From: Aquatica leii
Lineage: Eukaryota; Arthropoda; Insecta; Coleoptera; Lampyridae
Direction of reading: 5' to 3'
Assembly: GCA_035610365.1 (NCBI GenBank)
Contig: CM069432.1
Span: 111,867,529-111,931,528 of the forward strand
DNA: 64,000 bases
The notes below the pieces were generated by a model, which had not been told where the DNA came from, ran no database searches, and was given only the letters and a program-made list of their open reading frames with translations. Of this stretch, positions 46,870 through 58,548 are shown piece by piece; position 1 is the first letter of the stretch; every line of letters starts with the position of its first letter. Made by a program: the position numbers and the translations under genes.

Positions 46870-49478
46870 AGAACTTGAAAGTTTTCCTGGCGAGAAAGTT
46901 TTTTCACCCGACAAAATTGCGTGCAAAACGCATTTTTAAAATACTTTTCGTAGAAAAGTCGATGATAGGTTTTGCCGTCTCTATTCCTTTAAAACAATCA
47001 AGCGAGGTTCTTCATAATTCATTTCATGATGCTCAGAAAAGATTCTTATTTGTCGAACCTTGATTTCATCATAATCTAGAGCTTTTAAAACACTATTCTT
47101 TGTTTATGCAAGAATATTAATATTTAGGACATATGTCCCTCTCAAAATTTTAATCTACTAAAAAATCGTATTATTTTTCTCATCATGGAGTAATAAAGGA
47201 AGGAAGCTTGACGACGAAACTTTGTGTCGTCTTTAATGGATCTTCTCCTACATCTTCGAGTCATTCGCTAAATGACATTCAAATGCATTTAGCAGAATCT
47301 ATTCTTGATAATGGTTCGCTTTCGTAAGCATACTTATATTGCGTCCACCGATATTGAGAAAATGTATCGGCAAATATTGATTGATTCCACTCAAAAGTAT
47401 CTGCAAAAATTCTGTGAAGATACTCACCGTCAGAATCTTTTCAGGTTTTTGATTTATGCATGCATGCAAAAACGCATGTCCAATGCTATTTGGAAACATG
47501 TGCCAAAGATAGTCCGGTCGATCTATTATCTAAAGGTATCACTCCTCAAACTTTAAGATGTGCTGACCTTTGGTGGCACGGCCCATCATAGTTGATAGAG
47601 AAAGAAATTACATGGCTTGAATCTTTCTCCGTAAGTTCAAACATTCCTGAAATAAGAAAGTTGATTTCTAATACCAATCACTAACTACTAATTTAAATTG
47701 TTTGTAGAGGGGGATAGCTTTTTGCCTTCGATTTTGCAAAAATTGTTCTACCTTGCCTAAAGATCGTAATAATAGCTTTCTTACAATCAATGAGTTAAGA
47801 TCCATTCTCTTGCGCTTAATCAAAATATCTTAATTAGAAACATTTCCAGATGAATTAAAACAATTACAAGCCAATAAACCGTTGAAGAACTCATCAGCAC
47901 TTCTCAGTTTAAAGCTTTTTCTAGATAATGATGATGTCATTCGTGTTGGAGGACGTCTTCGCAACACTTAATTTTCTTTTGATAGAAAACATTCTATTTT
48001 AATTTCTGGCAAAAATCACTTCTCTAAACTTATTGTTAGTCGAGAATATTTACGAATGCTTCATGCGGCTCCTCAATTACTGCTATCTGCGAGATCGATT
48101 CTAGATAACTTCAGGTCGATGTCTTGTCAAGCGGGTAGTTCATGTATTAAGTGTTTTTGACTTACGCTAAGTTTTATAGCACCCATTATGGGAAACCTAC
48201 CACAATCTCGTGTAGAGCCTCTCTCATTTTTGTTTATTGCGGACCTTTCCAAATTAAGGATTGCTAGGGTCGTGGATGCAAACTTTACAAGTTCTATCTG
48301 TGTTTATTCGTTTGATTTGCTACGAAAGCCGTACACCTAAAGTTAGTCACAAGCTTTCATTATGACTTTAAACGTTTTGTGCCTCGCAAAGGTAAGCCCT
48401 TGCGTGGTTACTCCGATAACGAAAATAACTTTTCTGGCGCTAATTCTCAACTTAAAGAATTAGCCACATTTTTAAATAAAAATGGTTCGTCGTTGTTTGA
48501 CGCGACTGTTAGTTTTTGGGGGAGGCTGGAATTAAATCAGTCAAACATCACATCAAGCGAATCGTAGATAATGAAATTTTGACTTACGAAGAGTTTACCA
48601 TTTTACTTGGTCAAGTAGAAACAGCTTTTAATAGCCGTCCACTAACCCTTCTATCTTTTGATCCCAATGATCTCCAGCCCTTGACTCTTTGTCACTTTCT
48701 CATTGAGAAACCTCTCGCGTCTCTACCGGATCCGGACTTCAGCAAACTGAAAGAATCCAGACTGAGTTGCTACCAGCGTTTACAATAGTTACATCAACGC
48801 GTATGAAAACGTTTGAGAAAAGAATACGTTTCAACGCTTCAACAACGCGTGAAATGGAAATCGAATGGTTTCGAGCTGCAAGAAGGCACGCTAGTTCTTC
48901 TCAGACAAGCTTCCAACACTACATTAGAAGCTAGGTCGTATTGTGCAATTATATCTCGGTAGTGATGGTGTAAATCGAATGGCGTCTATACGCGCAGTGT
49001 CAGAAGTAGTGCGCCGCGCATTTACTAAAATTTGTCCTTTGCATATAGACTTAGTTAGGAAGTGACATTTATTTATTTTATTACAGTATAATTTTATTTT
49101 TAATGTATCTATTGTTTGTTGTTTTGCTTAGTATAGTCCTTTCTTTTTTTTTTAAAGCTTTGCTTTTCATGGCCGGGGCATGTTGAAAATTACTTTATAT
49201 TTGTGTCAATCTGTATGGAAATTGTGTCAATTAGACACCTTAATTATATTTTTATATAAAAACTTACTTAAAAACTGCTTACATTGTATTCGTTAGTTTT
49301 CAGTCTTACCAAAATGTATGTACGGGTATTTCACCTCTTTTTATCTTGTAAGCGGAACGTACCCTAATAGATTGTTCATGCTACCTTCGTAGTAAATACA
49401 CTTCAATGTTGCATTATGTCTGAATAAATCTAATATAAAGTTTATCTACTTGGTTGTTGGCCATCTCAAAGTACCACA
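46870..49478 (+). mobile_element. BEL/Pao LTR retrotransposon fossil
   Basis: Plus-strand parts occur in BEL order: a pre-RT block (KQSSEVLHNSFHDAQKRFL near 46990), the RT start (DIEKMYRQILID near 47355), the RNase H end (LWWHGPS near 47570), an integrase zinc-binding/core region (47900-48550), the integrase tail (VETAFNSRPLTLLSFDPNDL near 48630) and a basic C-terminal segment to about 49030. A 3' LTR follows (49181-49478). The copy is broken in many places, with parts of RT missing. The 5' LTR is not recognised. Confidence 0.85.
49181..49478 (+). repeat. 3' LTR of the BEL/Pao fossil
   Basis: It starts TGTTGAAAATTAC directly after a purine-rich GGCCGGGGCA and ends GTACCACA, about 298 bases, fitting the TGTTG...CA form of BEL LTRs. 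It contains AATAAATC (49422-49429) as a likely polyadenylation signal. Confidence 0.65.
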
Positions 49479-50091
49479 AAGTTTGATGAGCTACTAGATG
49501 CTGCAAAATCTAGATTGAAAAATAGTGTGATTGCTGTTTACAAGAAACAGTTTCTGCATCGTACGATCCAGATGTTATTTATTTTGTTTTGAGTGCACCA
49601 ATTTTCAAATCGCTTAAATTCCGTTTTATAAATTTTTCGCGATTTTTTTGGATGTAAATTACTAACGGTGGCTTTAGCCATCTGTCTTAATTCAGGTAGG
49701 TAATATTTTTATCATTTATTTTTGGTAGATTTTAATTTGAATTTAGTTGAACTCATAAAAGACATAAAAACTTTCAAATTGAAGTTTTGAACAAGTGTTA
49801 CCAACAATTCGATAAAGATCGATAAAGGTCTCAAATAAAAACAGCAATAGGACATTCAGTTAATAATCACAAGCATTACTTAACTTACTAACAACAAAAG
49901 GATACGCAAATGCATTTCAACTCTGTTGTAAACTATGTATTTCCATTTTAATAAGTCAGCATATACCGATGGCTCTTAGAATGCAAAATTTTAGTCCCCA
50001 AAAATTTACACTTTGTTGCCATACTTATTTTAGAATTTTCATAAACACACTAGAATTAACAACAAAATAATCTTAATATATGTTCTAAATA
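49479..50091. other. Non-coding stretch with an interspersed repeat
   Basis: No gene was found. It holds the repeat copy listed at 49830-49952. Confidence 0.4.
49830..49952 (+). repeat. Interspersed repeat, copy 1
   Basis: CTCAAATAAAAACAGCAATA, then GGACATTCAGTTAATAAT, ACTTAAC and ATTTCAACTCTGTTGTAAAC match 58993-59107 in order and orientation with moderate divergence. The family is unknown. Confidence 0.65.
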
Positions 50092-50985
50092 GTAAGTAAG
50101 TAAGTAATTTATTAATCCATCGATTATTACAATACATATAATATAGGATACGTCAATTCAATTATACATAAATTAAAAAATACATGAATTTATACTGTTG
50201 AATTAAATTATTATGTAACAGAATACAGATTATAGTTCAAGTTTAAGTTGACAATTTTCAAACTCCGAAATGTACACGGAAAAAAAGGTTATGCGGAATT
50301 GATATGTATCATGCAGAAGGCTGTTGGTTTTGAGTCAAGCCGATGTACGCTTGAATTAAACTTCTATTTTATTAGATTGTCGCTGTAATTGCATTGCAAT
50401 AAGAGATTTAGTTTAAATTTTAGTACATTTACGTTGAATGTTATTTGAACGTGGATCAATTTTAGAAAAAAAGCAAATGCTTTAAATATGAAATCGTAAT
50501 GATTAAATTCAGTATAATATTTCTCTCCGTGTAGTAAAAAGATTTCTTTATTAAAAAAGCTTTTATTACATTCCTCAATTTTTTGATAGAAGATTTCGTA
50601 TTTAAACCGGTATGCGATTAAAAAATTTTATTGAAACATTAGTAAAGCTTTTGTGGACTTTACTTGGTCGACTATATTTTAAACATAAGCTATTGCAATT
50701 CCTTGTTTCATAGTTATGTATATCAAATCTTAATGAAAGTATAAATATACAGGGCAAAGTTAGCACATGAAATCTGGAAAAAACCTCTCTACAATCAGCA
50801 TTATAGTTAACTGAACCTAAGACTCGAATTGCACGCTTTTGAAGCGAAAAATGCGTGTTGATTTGGCTGAATTACCCAATACGAGATTGCAGTAACAGAG
50901 GTGTGATTGAATAGTTGCAAAGTAAACAGATCTCAAAACTCCATTAGGGACATTGATACAAGAAGAATTAGCTGATGATGTGTAG
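50092..50985 (-). mobile_element. 5'-truncated LINE (jockey/CR1-type) with tandem tail
   Basis: The minus strand encodes the RT thumb end of a non-LTR retrotransposon: NYSITPLLLQSRIG (near 50925), HFSLQKRAIRVLGSVNYNAD, REVFSRFHVLTLPCIFIL, then NYETRNCNSLCLKYSRPSKV and NVSIKFFNRIP. L-Q-K-R-A-I-R and Y-x-T-R are the usual landmarks. The earlier RT and endonuclease are missing, as in typical 5' truncation. A 3' untranslated region of about 450 bases leads to a (TTAC)n tail (plus strand GTAAGTAAGTAAGTAA, 50092-50107). A few frame changes show decay. Clade assignment between jockey and CR1/L2 is by resemblance only. Confidence 0.75.
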
Positions 50986-51024
50986 TACTAAACTCTGCTA
51001 ATGTAAAACTGTAGAAAAAATACT

Positions 51025-51265
51025 GAAACAGTCAAAAATAATTTATTTCAAAAATCGTACACTAGACACAATTACTTATTTTTTAGTGATTTTGACCATT
51101 TAAATCGATTAAAAGATAGAAATGTAAAACAAATTTTTACATACATTCTATATGATGCATTTAAATGAAAAATACAGAATAGAAATATGCTTTTTAATTA
51201 ATTTTGTAAACTTCTGTCTTACATAATAAGTTTTGCAATATGAAAAAGAGGTATGTTAAGGTAAA
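51025..51265 (+). repeat. Interspersed repeat, copy 1 (partner at 63758-64000)
   Basis: Matching blocks in order: GTCAAAAATAATTTATTTCA, TTTTTTAGTGATTTTGACCAT, GATAGAAATGTAAAAC, GTAAACTTCTGTCTTACATAA, TTTTGCAATATGAAAAAGA. The family is unknown and non-coding. Confidence 0.75.
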
Positions 51266-51349
51266 ATTCTACTGTCAACTTGCACAACTAAAGCTTGTTA
51301 ATGTTATTATGAAAAAGTAACTATTTAGAATTTTCCAATTATCGTTAAG

Positions 51350-51364
51350 ACACACACACACACA
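51350..51364. repeat. (AC)n microsatellite
   Basis: Fifteen bases of perfect AC dinucleotide repeat. Confidence 0.8.
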
Positions 51365-51384
51365 TAACCATTACGCATATTTGG

Positions 51385-51612
51385 CTAGAAGTACATCTTC
51401 GTTGTCATGCCGGCAATTCTGGCCGTGCAAAAATCTACTCCTTCTTTTTCATACAGAATGTGCTCTGTTATAGACATTTTTTCTATTAGTAAACTTACAT
51501 TTATGTCTGACACGTTTTTCCTCCTCAACCCTATTTCTTTGAAGGTTTCCTGACAAAAAACTAGATTACTATTCACATTCTTATACAATTCTCTAATAGT
51601 TGAATAAGAAGG
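51385..51612 (-). pseudogene. Possible N-terminal piece of a Tc1/IS630-like transposase
   Basis: The minus-strand frame reads STIRELYKNVNSNLVFCQET, then FKEIGLRRKNVSDINVSLLI and EKMSITEHILYEKEGVD. The order L-Y-x-x-x-x-S-N-x-x-F/Y-x-x-x-T-x-x-x-x-x-x-G-x-x-x-K followed by L-x-E-K is like the winged-helix linker region before the first catalytic Asp in insect IS630-type transposases. No catalytic residue is in the fragment and the match is short, so an unrelated coding exon is possible. Confidence 0.35.
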
Positions 51613-53326
51613 TAATCAATTTTTCCAGTTTGTTTACGTAACTGCGCCCTTTTAGAAAGTGAAAACATAATTCAAAGACAAACGTACGTATCTGTGGTGA
51701 ATACGGCTTTTGGTTTTAGTCTTGAGTATACTCTCAAATAAATTTTTTTTTAACAAAAATTTACATACAGAACTGAAACCAAAATATTTGAATTAATAAA
51801 AAAAGAAAATTTAATGCAAAATTTTGTTAAATACACAATATCAGAATTCAAATAAAACTCACATAATTTTAATTAAGCACTACTTTCAGTACTCTTCCTG
51901 CATAACGGAAACTTTAGGTACTGGAAGTGTAAGTATGTTTTCGTGCATTTTTATTTTTCAGATTTTTAATCACCTCTGAATGCCAAAAATATTACGTCGT
52001 GTACCTACATATTGGTGATGTCACAGCCCATGAGGAATCTGCTGCAGATTCATCAGTCTTTGCTTTCTGCAACCGATCATAGTATGAAACCGATATTATT
52101 TGTAGTTTCGGTGGCCAAAAGACACAAAACCACAGTTTTTCTTGATACCCGGTCTGTATCATCTGATAACAGACCACAAACCATCGTAATAAGATATAAT
52201 CGTCTTTTGAAAAACTGAAATTTGCATACATACATGCAGTGATCTACAGTATAAATAACTTACAGATACCAGGAGATATATTTCGGTCTGAATCTTGTTT
52301 AAATCCACAAACATTACACAAATTTACCAATTCTACAAATATAAACGCAAAACAAGATGTCAACTATGTCAGCTGTCAACCAAACTCGAAAAACAGTTTT
52401 AAACTGGTTGATTTCACACGAGCGCCTATCGAGTACCGACCTACGTATATGTTTCTACACCGTAATGTTTGCTGAAATATTTGATCGGCACGGGTAATAT
52501 AGGAGTAATGCATATATTCCTATCTTTTAAACTCAAATCTCAAATAAGTGACATGGACGTTGCCAACTTAAGTTTAATAAATATAAAAAAGCCATGCAAT
52601 TTAAATTCTTTTAATTTTCTATTAAATTTGTTAAGAATGGGGTAGAATAGAAATTTTGTATTTATAATTTGCATTTCACTTCTTACTATGTGAAAAATGC
52701 ATGTATTTGTTAGCACCTACGCATTAACTTGAAAGCAAATTTGTATATGGTCTTTATGAATGACTCATATTTTTCAATATTTAATTTATTTATTTAATGA
52801 AATTGCGCAAATTTAAAAATAAATTTTAAGTAAAACGTGTATTTATGTCGTATGCGTATGTAACTTTGTAGCTTAAAAATATTTATGTTTCTTAGATAAT
52901 TTTAGGAAATATTTAAACTTGTAGTAATCAATTTTATTTAAATATTTATTTTTAAGTTGGTTTTAAGTTAAGTGGAATATATTTCAAAATATGTAAACGA
53001 CAACTGCAGTAATTATATCTTCAGAAACTACATTCAAGACAAATATAATTTTTATTTTTATGATTATTAACAATTTTATTAAATAATTATTGCAATTTAT
53101 GTAGGTAATTAAAATAACTTTTTTTTAGTTTAGTTTTCGATACAGGTGTCTGTACAATCGAAATATCGATTTTTCCGATTAAGATTCATTCTTTTTAAGG
53201 TTTTAGTGGTTTTTGTTTTCTATTTTTTTGTTAGTATGTTGCTTTTCACGTTTTATATTAATTCATTGTAATTTATTATGTTTAGATGTTTATTCCTGAA
53301 TGTTTTTCTTTTTTTTGACTCACTAA
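51613..53326. other. Non-coding, no supported gene
   Basis: Overlapping open frames on both strands at 51992-52475 have unusual, non-AT-noise composition but match nothing I recognise. The rest is AT-rich. Confidence 0.4.
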
Positions 53327-53500
53327 GGTCCGGTTTCACCAACTAAAATTTAACTGTAGATTAACTAACCTACGATTAAATTTAAAATCCTGTCATATCA
53401 TTGGTTAGTGGTTTTAAGCTAACCAATAATATGACAGTATTTTAAATTTAATCGTAGGTTAGTTAATCTACAGTTAAATTTTAGTTGGTGAAACCGGACC
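53327..53500. mobile_element. Near-perfect palindromic MITE
   Basis: The left arm GGTCCGGTTTCACCAACTAA and beyond is repeated as reverse complement to 53500, giving a foldback of about 80 bp per arm with very few mismatches. The central loop is short (GTGGTTTTAAG). The tip of the stem, CTGTCATAT.ATTGGTTAGC, also occurs in the MITE at 21705-22278. Flanking TAA (53324-53326) and TCA (53501-53503) are compatible with a mutated 3-bp duplication, suggesting PIF/Harbinger mobilisation. Confidence 0.85.
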
Positions 53501-54375
53501 TCAGTCACTTTTCCGTTCTATAGGTTTTTCCTTTAAATTCATTTACTTGGTATTGTTTCTGTTGCGTAGGCTAGTACAGGCTTGACAAAAGTATTGTATA
53601 ATTTATCACTTGTATTTGCTGGCAAGTAACTAAATTAACTGGCTTGTCCAATTATTATTTTTTTATTTTTTGTTAAAGCTTTGTAAATGTTTTAGCTGCT
53701 ACTATGGTATTTATTTTTATTAATTTATGGTCACGTTTACCAGTCTGACTTTTTGATTAAAAATATCAAGTTTTAACAAACTAGTTTCTAAATAAAAAAA
53801 TACATTTTTTCTATTTAGTATCCTAATTTTTTAATTAACATTTTTCCAATTTTTTTTGTTACCATTTTAAAGATTGTTACGTACGAAATTTGTATTACGT
53901 ACGACTGTGAATATTGACTTGAAATTAGATTCGGGTTTTGACGCCCTCTACCGATCGTTTTTTCGTGGTTGTCATTTGGCGGAAAATCGTGATGCTGGCA
54001 ATTGCATAAAATGGCCTGGACGTGTTGAATAATTTCGTTAGCCAATGCCATCCGGAATAATGAAAATTCAATTGTAATTACATTAATTATATAAAATATT
54101 TGAGGCGTTACAGGGTAAGCTATTGCTGTCGTTTATTAAAATTCGTTCGTAATTCCTTTTTCATTTAACAGCCACAGCCTCCACTTCGAACACGTGTACG
54201 TTTTCGATAAAGGGAATAGTGAATAGTAATTCTTACTAATCAATCACGTTACCGCACACATACGCTTTCGGAAGGCGGTTTCCATGCCACGAAAACGAGG
54301 TCTCGATAATCATTACCGTGGGAGATATTTCTACATGTGGATGACTCGACTGGGTTATCAGCCACCTGTTATACG
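53501..54375. other. Non-coding, GC-richer toward the right
   Basis: A 78-codon minus-strand frame (53815-54051; QAILCNCQHHDFPPNDNH) has balanced composition, but I do not recognise it. 54170-54370 is GC-richer and shares the words TTATCAGCCACCTGTT and TGATTCG.TGCA with 54785-54900, showing a short tandem duplication that the hAT MITE later split. Confidence 0.4.
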
Positions 54376-54782
54376 CAGTGTTGTAAATTATCTATATAAA
54401 TTCATATAGATAAATTAATCTAGATTAATATTTTTTATCTATTTATATGTATCTAGATGCAATCAAAAAATATATAATTATATGTATCTGTATATATATA
54501 ATTTTTTATTTAAATTATTTAAATAATATTTATAAAAAATTCAGTGTCCAGTAAAATTCCAGTTACAACATGGATGTTTTTCTTCAGTCATTTCCCGCAT
54601 TCCATAGTAGTTCTTCAGATGAACTCCATCTATCGTTATTACTACCTAGATTATTTCATCTATTATCTGTTATCTATATAAAGTTTGAATAGTTTATCTG
54701 TTATCTGTTACTAGATAACTTTTGAAAGAAAAATTTTTTATCTATATCTATATAATTTAAAAATTATCTATTTACAACGCTG
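54376..54782. mobile_element. hAT-type MITE, copy 2, with perfect 8-bp duplication
   Basis: The left end CAGTGTTGTAAATTATC and the right end, on the other strand, CAGCGTTGTAAATAGATAAT are the same as in the copy at 21844-22242. The duplication GTTATACG is perfect at 54368-54375 and 54783-54790. Length is 407 bp. The interior aligns throughout with copy 1, including ATCTATCGTTATTACTACCT. Confidence 0.93.
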
Positions 54783-57240
54783 GTTATACGTTACTATTTA
54801 TCTGATTCGATGCACAGAAGTACTATTGAATACCAAAGGCAGACGTTGATTGTGTTATCAGCCACCTGTTTTGATTCGCTGCATACAGTAGTCGATACAC
54901 CGGTTTTTATACATATTTAATGAATTATTAATACTAATTGTTTTAGCTTAATATTCTTTGTGAGTTGGTGTGTGACCTGATTTGTGGTTATTCCTTATTA
55001 CAGGCCACTGAAGGGGAAAAACGTTTTTCTTTGTGCTAGTGGATGCTGAACCTCGGGTGAGTTATTTTAATTGATTTTCGTTGTCACGAAAAATTACTCA
55101 CAAACTTTTGATTCATATTAACGTTCGTAAATGCATGTGATGTGTAGCTACCAATAAGGTACTTATAATCATTGAGTTCACTGTATCGCATACTGTGTGT
55201 GGGTGAAGAATATTTACTCCGATTTACTTTAATTGTGTGTTGTGTGTTGCCGATACTGTAGGCACTCACGTACCGAATCTTCTATATAATTCTATAAATT
55301 TACTTGTTACGAAATCGAAGCTTAATACCGTTGTTAATGGTTATTGTTAATTCTCCTAGTATTTAGGAGCTCCGAATTCGATGTATAACGATTATTCTGC
55401 TACTCTAAGTTAAACTGTGATATTTGTTAATTATAATCTAAAAGTGATTAAATTTGTTAATTCTCTATCTTATGGTTATTGTTCCCTACGAACTAATTTG
55501 GGCTACTCAAACAGCCGAGTAGGAGGATTACGAACCTTCTAGTGTGTTACAAGTTTGAACCGTTCTGTTGTGAGCGAAACAGAAGCATTACTTTGGATCA
55601 GCTCTGGCGCCCTTAAACATCTTTTCTGTATTTACTGTAGACCTCCCCACTTCCGACTATTGTGAGTTGGCCGTGCAAGGTTCGTAAAACCAAAAAGCTT
55701 GTAACAAGATATAAGAGTAGAAAACAATTTTTGTCTTATTTTAATATCTGGTCACGTTAATGAAACAAATGTAGTTAAACAGTTAAATGCCGCAGTAATA
55801 TCCAAAAAGCAAAAATGGGTAATCGTATTGAATTCTAAAACTTTTTCTATTCTTTGTTTGACGATAAAAATTGCTCAATTTTCGATTGGCTTATTTGGAT
55901 TTGTTTCTGTTTCTTTTTTAGTTGATAGGTTTTGCTTATTTTTTTAAGTAAGCATTTAGTAAACGTTTTGGGGATACCATTGAACAGCGTGACTTTTCGA
56001 TAGATTTTTGGTGGCGGATGTTAGGTTGTAATTTGTCCATTTCCAACATTTTATGTTATATTATCGGATTTAGATATTTATTTTGCTTTAAAATGTTTTA
56101 TTTCTTTTTTTACAATTTTATTTTTTATACTACACAGTTTTTTTTAAATAAAAACATATATTCTCCGCTATTGTTACAACAATTATAAACGTTTTTAAGA
56201 CCACTGGTGATGGAATATTTATCTATTTTCGAACTACGTCAAACATGGAGTTAATTAATAAACCAAATCTTTATATTTATTCATTTGTTTTAATAAAACA
56301 GAACAACTACTATCATATTATTGAGTACTTGGTTTAGGTTATCGGTGTACAGTCAATAAATAAAAAATCAAGCCATTATCTGTGTCCGAATACAGAAATT
56401 TAGTTGTTTAAATAGGGTTTAACTCTATCAATTACAGACCCCTAATAGTTTCAGGTAAACTACATATTTTCTATTATACCAAACTTTGCAAGGTTTTTAT
56501 TAAAGAATAAAGCAAAATGATTTTATCGTTTACGTTTGCAATGCACTTTTTTGACGGTTAGATTTTTAAAGAAATTTAAATTTAGAAATGCATAATTCAA
56601 ACTTGTTAGTATACAAGAAAACTAAATATAACTAAATTGGTTTTCTATGTTTTTGTTATTTAAGTTAATTTTCAATTTTAGTTTATAAGCAAATTAAAAT
56701 TAATTATGCAAGTTGCGTTTATTTACTTGTGAATTTGATTACAGCTGAACATTACACTTTTAATTTATACAATAAAACAGAATCGATTTAAAAAGTATTT
56801 TTTTATAGTATTTAAGAACCGCGGTACATATCCTAGAGATGACGTTAATACAATTTCGATAATGTGTCATTCATGTAACCAACAAACAAAATTCCAAGAT
56901 TTACATAAATCCACTTATTTATAAAACGTAACATTAAGTTTACAATTACAAAGGTCGTTAAAAGTAAAGTAAATGTATCTAAGGTGATTACATGCTGCAT
57001 AAAAATTTTATAACCTGTTAAATTTAGAATACTGATTATGCACCTTTTCACATTAGATTGTAAATTTATAATAAATTTAAGAATTTCTTAAAATCGAAAT
57101 TTAAAAGATTTGCCTTTAAAAAAATAGCATTACAAATTTACAATTGAATAAAAAATTCTTGTTGATTAATATTTTGTCACAAGTTAATTTTAATTATGAC
57201 TGTGTTAGAATAAATGTAATGGAATAAACTGATACTCATA
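54783..57240. other. Unassigned, partly GC-richer region
   Basis: 54955-55060 contains an acceptor-like TTCCTTATTACAG and a donor-like CTCGG|GTGAGT 54 bases apart, but no frame is open across the interval, so a non-coding exon is the most that can be suggested. 55490-55690 is GC-richer and may be a transcript leader or an old terminal repeat. 55700-57240 is plain AT-rich DNA. Confidence 0.35.
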
Positions 57241-57297
57241 TTCGTTAATAAAGCGTTTATTATAGTAGGATATTTTATAATCATATTGAGCATAAAA

Positions 57298-57975
57298 CTA
57301 ATAACGAGTATAACCTCCTTTGTTTTGAATACATTCCTCTAACCGTTTGAGTATGGATGCACAGCAATTGTCTCTAAAGCATTTTGAATCGCTGCAATTT
57401 ATTCGTTGCAATTTTCAGGTATGAAGATAGGACCTTGTTGTTCCTGAATGGTATGCACCATTAGTCCGCAAACATTTTCTATAACGTTAAAATCGGGGCA
57501 TTTTGTCGGCCATTTAGCTTATTTTCTTGTAACCAATGACAAACCATACTGAACGTGTGTATAGGCGCATTGTCCTTGTAACAAAAAAAGTGTCTAAACC
57601 GTTCTGTCAAATAAAAAAAAATAAAATTTATGATATATAAGAGAAATGTTACTTGTTGAAATACATAATTCCTGTCTGGATATAGAATTTCGGCAGACGG
57701 TTCTAAAACATCCAGCAATATATTCAAATTATCCTCTGAATTTAGTCGATCATCGATGATCCAACAAATTCATGGACCTCTCGAGTTAATCTAAACCCAC
57801 ACATTGACAAAAAAGTAGCCATTAAGGTTTGTTTTACTAACATGGTTGGCTTCATAACGATTTACTCGAGATCGATACACTTTAACAGGGCCATCATTAA
57901 AACTTTTAAATGACATCATTCCAAAATTGGCTGGACATATTGTTTCACGGACTGTTTGAGACATTCTTACACAAA
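57298..57975 (-). pseudogene. Tc1-like transposase (catalytic domain), candidate intron inside
   Basis: The minus strand reads TVRETICPANFGMMSFKSFN, VKVYRSRVNRYEANHVSKTN and LNGYFFVNVW, then a stop where Gly-Trp-Ile is expected. It continues SEDNLNILLDVLEPSAEIL and YPDRNYVFQQ, and after 78 bases DNAPIHTFSMVCHWLQENK. Then, in shifted frame, CPDFNVIENVCGLM and HTIQEQQGPIFIPENCNE follow, and the last block LKRLEECIQNKGGYTRY ends at a stop (57300-57298). DNAPIHT carries the second catalytic Asp and PDFNVIE the catalytic Glu of Tc1 DD34E enzymes. The first catalytic Asp region and the N-terminal paired-like domain are not recognisable. At least one stop and two or three frame changes show it is inactive. 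TIRs were not located. Confidence 0.88.
57575..57652 (-). other. Candidate 78-bp intron in the Tc1-like transposase
   Basis: On the minus strand the segment starts GTAACATTTC, contains a long pyrimidine-rich run and ends TTTTTTTGTTACAAG. Removing it joins CAA CAA to GAC AAT in frame and gives Phe-Gln-Gln-Asp-Asn-Ala-Pro, exactly the family motif. GT...AG ends and the length fit an insect intron. GTAAC at one end and GTTAC at the other also form a 5-bp inverted repeat, so a tiny insertion is the alternative. Confidence 0.45.
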
Positions 57976-58388
57976 AGCTAATTAGCGAATATCATTTCCT
58001 AAATATATGTACTTACTGGTGATGCAGACAACGCGTGTTCTTGCACTTTTACAATAAATTATTAATTCATGATCACTTTTAGTTAACAGTGCGTGTAAAA
58101 AAAATAATAACTTGTAACAGTTAAAAAAATAAATGATTTTTTTGTTGAATACGATTACTTTACGTTTAAACGGCTTATCCAATTTATGGAAAACATAATT
58201 GTTCTCTGCTATCTACGTTTTTCGATCTAAATTGAATGACAAAAAGTAATTTAGAATGAATAAAATAATCGTAACAGTTCAATAACACGTTTTGTGTACA
58301 CCGATTTAACAGTAGTAGATATTTAGGAAATATGCCATAATAAAATAATTGCTCTTAAAAAATGTAAATTATTCATTAATTATTATTA

Positions 58389-58548
58389 GCCGGTTGCACA
58401 AAAGTCTGGTTAATTGGCGATTTACTAATCGTCGATTAAAGATGATGGTTGATTAACATTCAATTGCGTTACACAAAACAAATTAATATGTGATTAATGG
58501 TTCATTAGTTAATTGACCATTAACTGCTAGTCAACTTGACAACCGAGC
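58389..58548. mobile_element. GCCGGTT-type MITE
   Basis: The left end GCCGGTTGCACAAAAGTC, after TTA, and the right end, on the other strand, GCTCGGTTGTCAAGTTGAC, resemble the common insect MITE terminus GCCGGTTGCAC. The interior has repeated TTAAT/ATTAA words. Palindromy is only partial, and the right flank does not show a clear duplication. Confidence 0.5.

Noticed and set aside
51992-52475. Overlapping plus and minus open frames suggesting a gene
   Set aside because: Composition is less AT-biased than usual, but no family motif was recognised on either strand and no splice signals define an exon.
54955-55060. A protein-coding exon between TTATTACAG and GGTGAGT
   Set aside because: None of the three frames is open across the interval; at most a non-coding exon.
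55580-55630. TGGCGCCC as a retroviral-type tRNA-Lys primer binding site
   Set aside because: Only eight bases match and no LTR end or internal coding region adjoins it.
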